Assembly (NCBI GenBank): GCA_030653405.1
Contig: JAURZO010000171.1
Span: 1-18,884 of the forward strand
Length of the DNA stretch: 18,884 nt
Direction of reading: 5' to 3'
DNA from: Zwartia sp.
GTDB taxonomy: Bacteria; Pseudomonadota; Gammaproteobacteria; Burkholderiales; Burkholderiaceae_B
Shown: piece by piece, positions 15,843 through 18,884 of the stretch
How positions within the stretch are numbered: position 1 is the first letter of the stretch
Layout of the letters: every line of letters begins with the position of its first letter
Program-made: the position numbers and the translations under genes
The notes under the pieces: model-generated
What the model was told of the DNA's origin: nothing
The model's input: only the letters and a program-made list of their open reading frames with translations
The model's database searches: none

Positions 15843-16286
15843 ATGACGTTCCATCAGATACATTTGTTTTTATTCATATTATTGATTGGTGCCATCGTTC
15901 CCACTCAGGCAGAAACTCTGATTAATGAGCAAGAAGCGGCATTACCTGCATATGTTTCCAAACCGACGTCGCGCAGCATCATACGGGGTCCGGTCGTCAA
16001 ATGGATGAGTCCAAAAAATGGAATCACTGTCAATTCGCCCTTTGAACTAAAAGTGCTGCTAGAGCCACGCGAAGGCGTGAAAATTGATCCCGCATCTCTC
16101 AAGGTCGTGTATCTCAAATCGCCGCTCGTCGACCTCACGCCACGCCTGCAAACAGCGATTACATCAGAGGGTATCAGTTTTAAACAGGCCGAAGTTCCCC
16201 CAGGGCTGCACACCATTCGCCTAACAATTAGAGACGTCGAGGGACGAGAAACAAATTCGCAATTAACCATTAAGGTTAATCCATAA
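15843..16286 (+). CDS. Secreted protein with Ig-like fold
   Basis: 147 residues. A classical Sec signal peptide is visible: a short N-region, hydrophobic LFLFILLIGAIV, and the cleavage site PTQA-ET after residue 23. The mature part of about 124 residues includes PVVKWMSPKNGITVNSPFEL, KVVYLKSPLVDLTPRL and a final strand pattern PPGLHTIRLTIRDVEGRET, which is typical of a single bacterial Ig-like beta sandwich. No named family is recognised and no catalytic motif is seen. Location is periplasm or cell surface. Its stop TAA shares a base with the ATG of the next gene, so the two are translated together. Being divergent from an exported caspase, it may be a partner or substrate-binding protein (inference). 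Confidence 0.8.
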   Translation: MTFHQIHLFLFILLIGAIVPTQAETLINEQEAALPAYVSKPTSRSIIRGPVVKWMSPKNGITVNSPFELKVLLEPREGVKIDPASLKVVYLKSPLVDLTPRLQTAITSEGISFKQAEVPPGLHTIRLTIRDVEGRETNSQLTIKVNP

Positions 16287-17071
16287 TGAAGTGTCCTTAT
16301 TGCATGAGCAGCATAGATAGTCAGGCACTAGTCTGCAAGCACTGCAACCGCGACATTTCTCTTGTTAAACAATTGATGTACAGGATTAGTCATCTTGAAC
16401 AGACATTGCAATCCGAACAGTCCAAACAAAAAATCGACTCAGAGTCTGAGGCTTTAGTGACAGAGGATGCGACGCCCCAGGTCGCACTCACCGTCGCAGA
16501 AAAGCTGCGGAAGCTCTCGTTTGATTTTATGAAGTTTTTTATTGTGCCTCTGCTTTTACTCCTGCTGGCGCATGTTTGCATCACAATCGTCTATGACACT
16601 AAGATTTTGTATCTTCGCATCGTGACACTTATTTTGCCATTGTGTTTTGGTTATCTATTATGCAGAAACCAGTCACGCAATATCATTACCTGGACGATCG
16701 GTGTGCTTGTTCTTGGATGGGTAGCCGTTGCTGGCATGAGCGCGGCCACAAGCGTTGTAGATGACTCGCCTATTTGGCCTCAAAGCATTTACGTGTGGCG
16801 AGACTTGATCGAATTTGCTGCGAGCATTTCATTCAGCTATGTAACCGGCATGTTTTTAGGCCACCTGGCATTTCTAAAAACAAAAAACACATTGTCCCGC
16901 ACTACGCGCTCTCACAAAACGGATCGCTGGATCTCTGATGCAGATGATGACCGAGCGCAATCTGCCTCTCTGCAGTTTATCGCAAAAAAAATCAGTGAAT
17001 TCACCACGACTTTAGGCGCGATTGTGACAACGATCATCGCCATTTACACTGGTTTAAAAGGATTGTTTTAA
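16286..17071 (+). CDS. Zinc-ribbon integral membrane protein
   Basis: 261 residues. The N-terminus has a zinc-ribbon with Cys3, Cys6, Cys17 and Cys20 (CPYC, CKHC). A coiled-coil-prone stretch follows (about 27-50, ISHLEQTLQSEQSKQ), then about five hydrophobic segments (82-102, 108-126, 134-152, 176-197, 240-259). No named family is recognised. The ribbon should be cytosolic, next to the first membrane helix. The start ATG 16286 overlaps the previous stop in a TAATG arrangement. The pairing with a secreted Ig-like protein and an exported caspase suggests an envelope-linked function (inference). Confidence 0.82.
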   Translation: MKCPYCMSSIDSQALVCKHCNRDISLVKQLMYRISHLEQTLQSEQSKQKIDSESEALVTEDATPQVALTVAEKLRKLSFDFMKFFIVPLLLLLLAHVCITIVYDTKILYLRIVTLILPLCFGYLLCRNQSRNIITWTIGVLVLGWVAVAGMSAATSVVDDSPIWPQSIYVWRDLIEFAASISFSYVTGMFLGHLAFLKTKNTLSRTTRSHKTDRWISDADDDRAQSASLQFIAKKISEFTTTLGAIVTTIIAIYTGLKGLF

Positions 17072-17110
17072 TCGCTCGATATCAGTATCGGATGCGAATC
17101 AATTTTTTTT
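17072..17110 (+). terminator. Bulged hairpin and T8 run after the zinc-ribbon gene
   Basis: An outer stem TCGC/GCGA (17072-17075, 17094-17097) encloses CGATA-TCAG-TATCG (17077-17090). A run of eight T follows at 17103-17110 after a 5-nt gap. The T-run lies in the last codons of the convergent transketolase gene. It is a plausible intrinsic terminator for the plus-strand operon, although the stem is imperfect. Confidence 0.5.
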
Positions 17111-18884
17111 AATATCCAACACAGCCTGCACAACCGCCTCGGGAGTAATACCGAAATGTCGATAAAGCACATCTGCAGGGCCTGACAATCCAAAATCACT
17201 CATTCCGACAAATCTACCCCTGCTCCCCAAGTATCGCTCCCACCCGAATTTGACTGCTGCCTCTACCGCAACAGTTGTAGTCTCAGGACGTAACACCTGA
17301 TTTCTATAAGACTCTGGCTGCGCATCAAATAATTCCCAGCACGGCATCGAAATCACGGCAGTGGATATGCCTTTAGCTTCTAACTGTTCGCGGGCTTTCA
17401 AGGCGATATCAACCTCAGAGCCTGTAGCAAGTAATGTCACTTGACGCGTCATGGAGCTCCCTTCAATCAACACATAGGCACCCCGCGCGGAAAGATTTGA
17501 AGCAACCGGAGACTTACGCAGATGAGGAAGCGCTTGCCTGGAAAAAATAAAAGATACTGGCCCTTGCATGTAAGAAAGCGCTACCTGCCAGCACTCTACC
17601 GCCTCAACCGCATCAGCGGGACGCATCACGAGCATATGCGGCATGGCGCGTAACGATGCCAAAATCTCGACAGGCTGATGTGTCGGCCCATTTTTACCTA
17701 TACCGATCGAATCATGACTAAACACAAACTTCACAGGCAGCTTCATCAGGGCAGCGTTGCGCAATGCAGGACGCATGTAATCTGAAAACGCCAGATACGT
17801 CACACTCACAGGAATAGTGCCGCCGTGCGCCGCCATGCCATTACACATAGAGCCCATCAAATGTTCGCGTACACCGCAATGAACATATGCACCACTATGA
17901 TCCGAAACAGAGAAAGCAAGTAAACGTCTTTTATGATCCGTGGGCGCCTCAAGATCGGCACAGGCCACCACACGTTCGGGCAAATAATCAGTCATGCAAT
18001 CATTAATCGCAGCAGATAAATTAATACCACCACGCACAGGCTCGGCAAGCAGCGTCTCCTTAAGTCCATGAAGAGCACGCTCAAGCGCAGGCGGCAGCTC
18101 CCCTCTCATCACACGCTCAAATTCAGCACGCTTTTCTGCAGGGAGTGCTGCGAGCCTCTCAAGCCATTCCGACCTGGCAGACTGACCGGCAGCGGGACTC
18201 TCCCTCCAAGTGTCTAAAATCGCCTCAGGTACTTCAAACGAAGGATGAGGCCAGCCCAGATCCTGTCGCATCTGTGCAGCATCCGTGTCAAACAGCTTGG
18301 CGCTATGCCCGCCACGCTGCCCCTGAAGCCGAGCAATACCTTTGGCGATCGTTGTGCGAGCCAAAATAATAGAGGGCCGGCTATCCTGCCTTGCCGCTAC
18401 GATACAAGCAGAGACAGCTTGCATATCATGACCGTCGACACGCTGAACGTGCCAGCGGGCGACTTCAAAACGTTTGGCAACATCCTCGCTAATTGAGAGT
18501 TCGGTACTGCCATCATCCGTGATGGCATTGTCATCCATCAACAAGATCAACCGACCCAGACCGAGATGTCCTGCCAAACTGATCATTTCCTGACCAACGC
18601 CCTCTTGCAGACAGCCGTCACCAACAAAGGCGTAGGTGAAATGGCTCACCAAATCGCTACCAAAACGCGCCCGTAAAAATGCCTCAGCAACCGCCATGCC
18701 CATCGCATTCGCGATACCTTGCCCGAGCTGACCTGTCGTGACCTCAATACCTGCCTCAGGCTCGAACTCTGGATGGCCTGCACAGTGCGACCCAAGCTCA
18801 CGGAACGATTTGATTTGATCGAGCGTGATTTTTTTGTATCCCGTCAGATACAGGAGGGAATACAACAACATCGAGCCATGACCA
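17099..18884 (-). CDS. tkt: Transketolase (N-terminus beyond window)
   Basis: Thiamine-diphosphate transketolase moving two-carbon units between sugar phosphates in the pentose phosphate pathway. The frame stays open to the window end through GHGSMLLYSLLYLTGY, the family's internal GHGSM motif, so the ATG at 18871 is not the true start and probably 60-80 residues are missing. Counting from that Met: GQLGQG (47-52), the ThDP motif GDGCLQEG (84-91) to DDNAITDDG (113-121), and GGHSAKL (187-193) in place of the usual DSHG. Later come HCGVREHLM with the catalytic Glu, DSIGIGKNGPTHQPVE and FSRQALP. The segment ADLEAPTDHKRR replaces the usual GSADLAPSNLT, so it is a diverged transketolase. Whether it is the housekeeping enzyme or a paralogue is not clear. 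The 3' end converges with the zinc-ribbon gene. Confidence 0.92.
   Translation of the reverse strand, partial: GHGSMLLYSLLYLTGYKKITLDQIKSFRELGSHCAGHPEFEPEAGIEVTTGQLGQGIANAMGMAVAEAFLRARFGSDLVSHFTYAFVGDGCLQEGVGQEMISLAGHLGLGRLILLMDDNAITDDGSTELSISEDVAKRFEVARWHVQRVDGHDMQAVSACIVAARQDSRPSIILARTTIAKGIARLQGQRGGHSAKLFDTDAAQMRQDLGWPHPSFEVPEAILDTWRESPAAGQSARSEWLERLAALPAEKRAEFERVMRGELPPALERALHGLKETLLAEPVRGGINLSAAINDCMTDYLPERVVACADLEAPTDHKRRLLAFSVSDHSGAYVHCGVREHLMGSMCNGMAAHGGTIPVSVTYLAFSDYMRPALRNAALMKLPVKFVFSHDSIGIGKNGPTHQPVEILASLRAMPHMLVMRPADAVEAVECWQVALSYMQGPVSFIFSRQALPHLRKSPVASNLSARGAYVLIEGSSMTRQVTLLATGSEVDIALKAREQLEAKGISTAVISMPCWELFDAQPESYRNQVLRPETTTVAVEAAVKFGWERYLGSRGRFVGMSDFGLSGPADVLYRHFGITPEAVVQAVLDIKKN

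Overview
The window reads as accessory chromosome of a betaproteobacterium, probably Burkholderiales. This is inferred from the style of the alcohol dehydrogenase, UmuDC, DUF1993 and TAT-exported caspase proteins, from a good match to the LexA/SOS-box consensus, and from mixed base composition judged by eye at about 50% GC. No ribosomal, tRNA, CRISPR or transposase gene is visible. Genes are dense: the longest gene-free stretches are 4742-4982 (241 bp) and 12492-12710 (219 bp), and none exceeds 300 bp.

Layout. (1) 1-902, minus: a zinc alcohol dehydrogenase cut by the window start, with an FNR/Anr-like box upstream. (2) 1058-8375: two very large divergent genes for secreted proteins. One has a GH64/thaumatin-like beta-1,3-glucanase-type N-terminus and C-terminal DUF4214 repeats (minus). 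The other has N-terminal DUF4214 repeats, an Ig-like domain and RTX calcium-binding repeats (plus). Neither has a Sec or TAT signal, and no secretion apparatus lies in the window, so both look like orphan type I secretion substrates. (3) 8424-10226, minus: a umuDC translesion polymerase operon behind a strong LexA box; the longest-ORF start of umuD falls inside that box. (4) 10345-10854, plus: a DUF1993 protein. (5) 10878-11616, minus: a TumE/TumA-type toxin-antitoxin pair with a perfect palindrome over an extended -10 promoter. (6) 11633-12491: a small membrane protein and a YdcZ-type DMT transporter, convergent across a palindrome. (7) 12711-13874, minus: an enolase-superfamily sugar-acid dehydratase whose first metal ligand is Glu instead of Asp. 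(8) 14024-17071: a TAT-exported caspase-like protease divergent from a two-gene operon (secreted Ig-like protein plus zinc-ribbon membrane protein), with abutting promoters. (9) 17099-18884, minus: a transketolase whose N-terminus lies beyond the window.

For novelty, the best candidates are the caspase / Ig-like / zinc-ribbon locus, which could be an envelope-associated proteolytic system, and the divergent DUF4214 pair, in which a glucanase-like protein appears to lack its catalytic base. Both are inferences from domains and gene arrangement; no database search was run.
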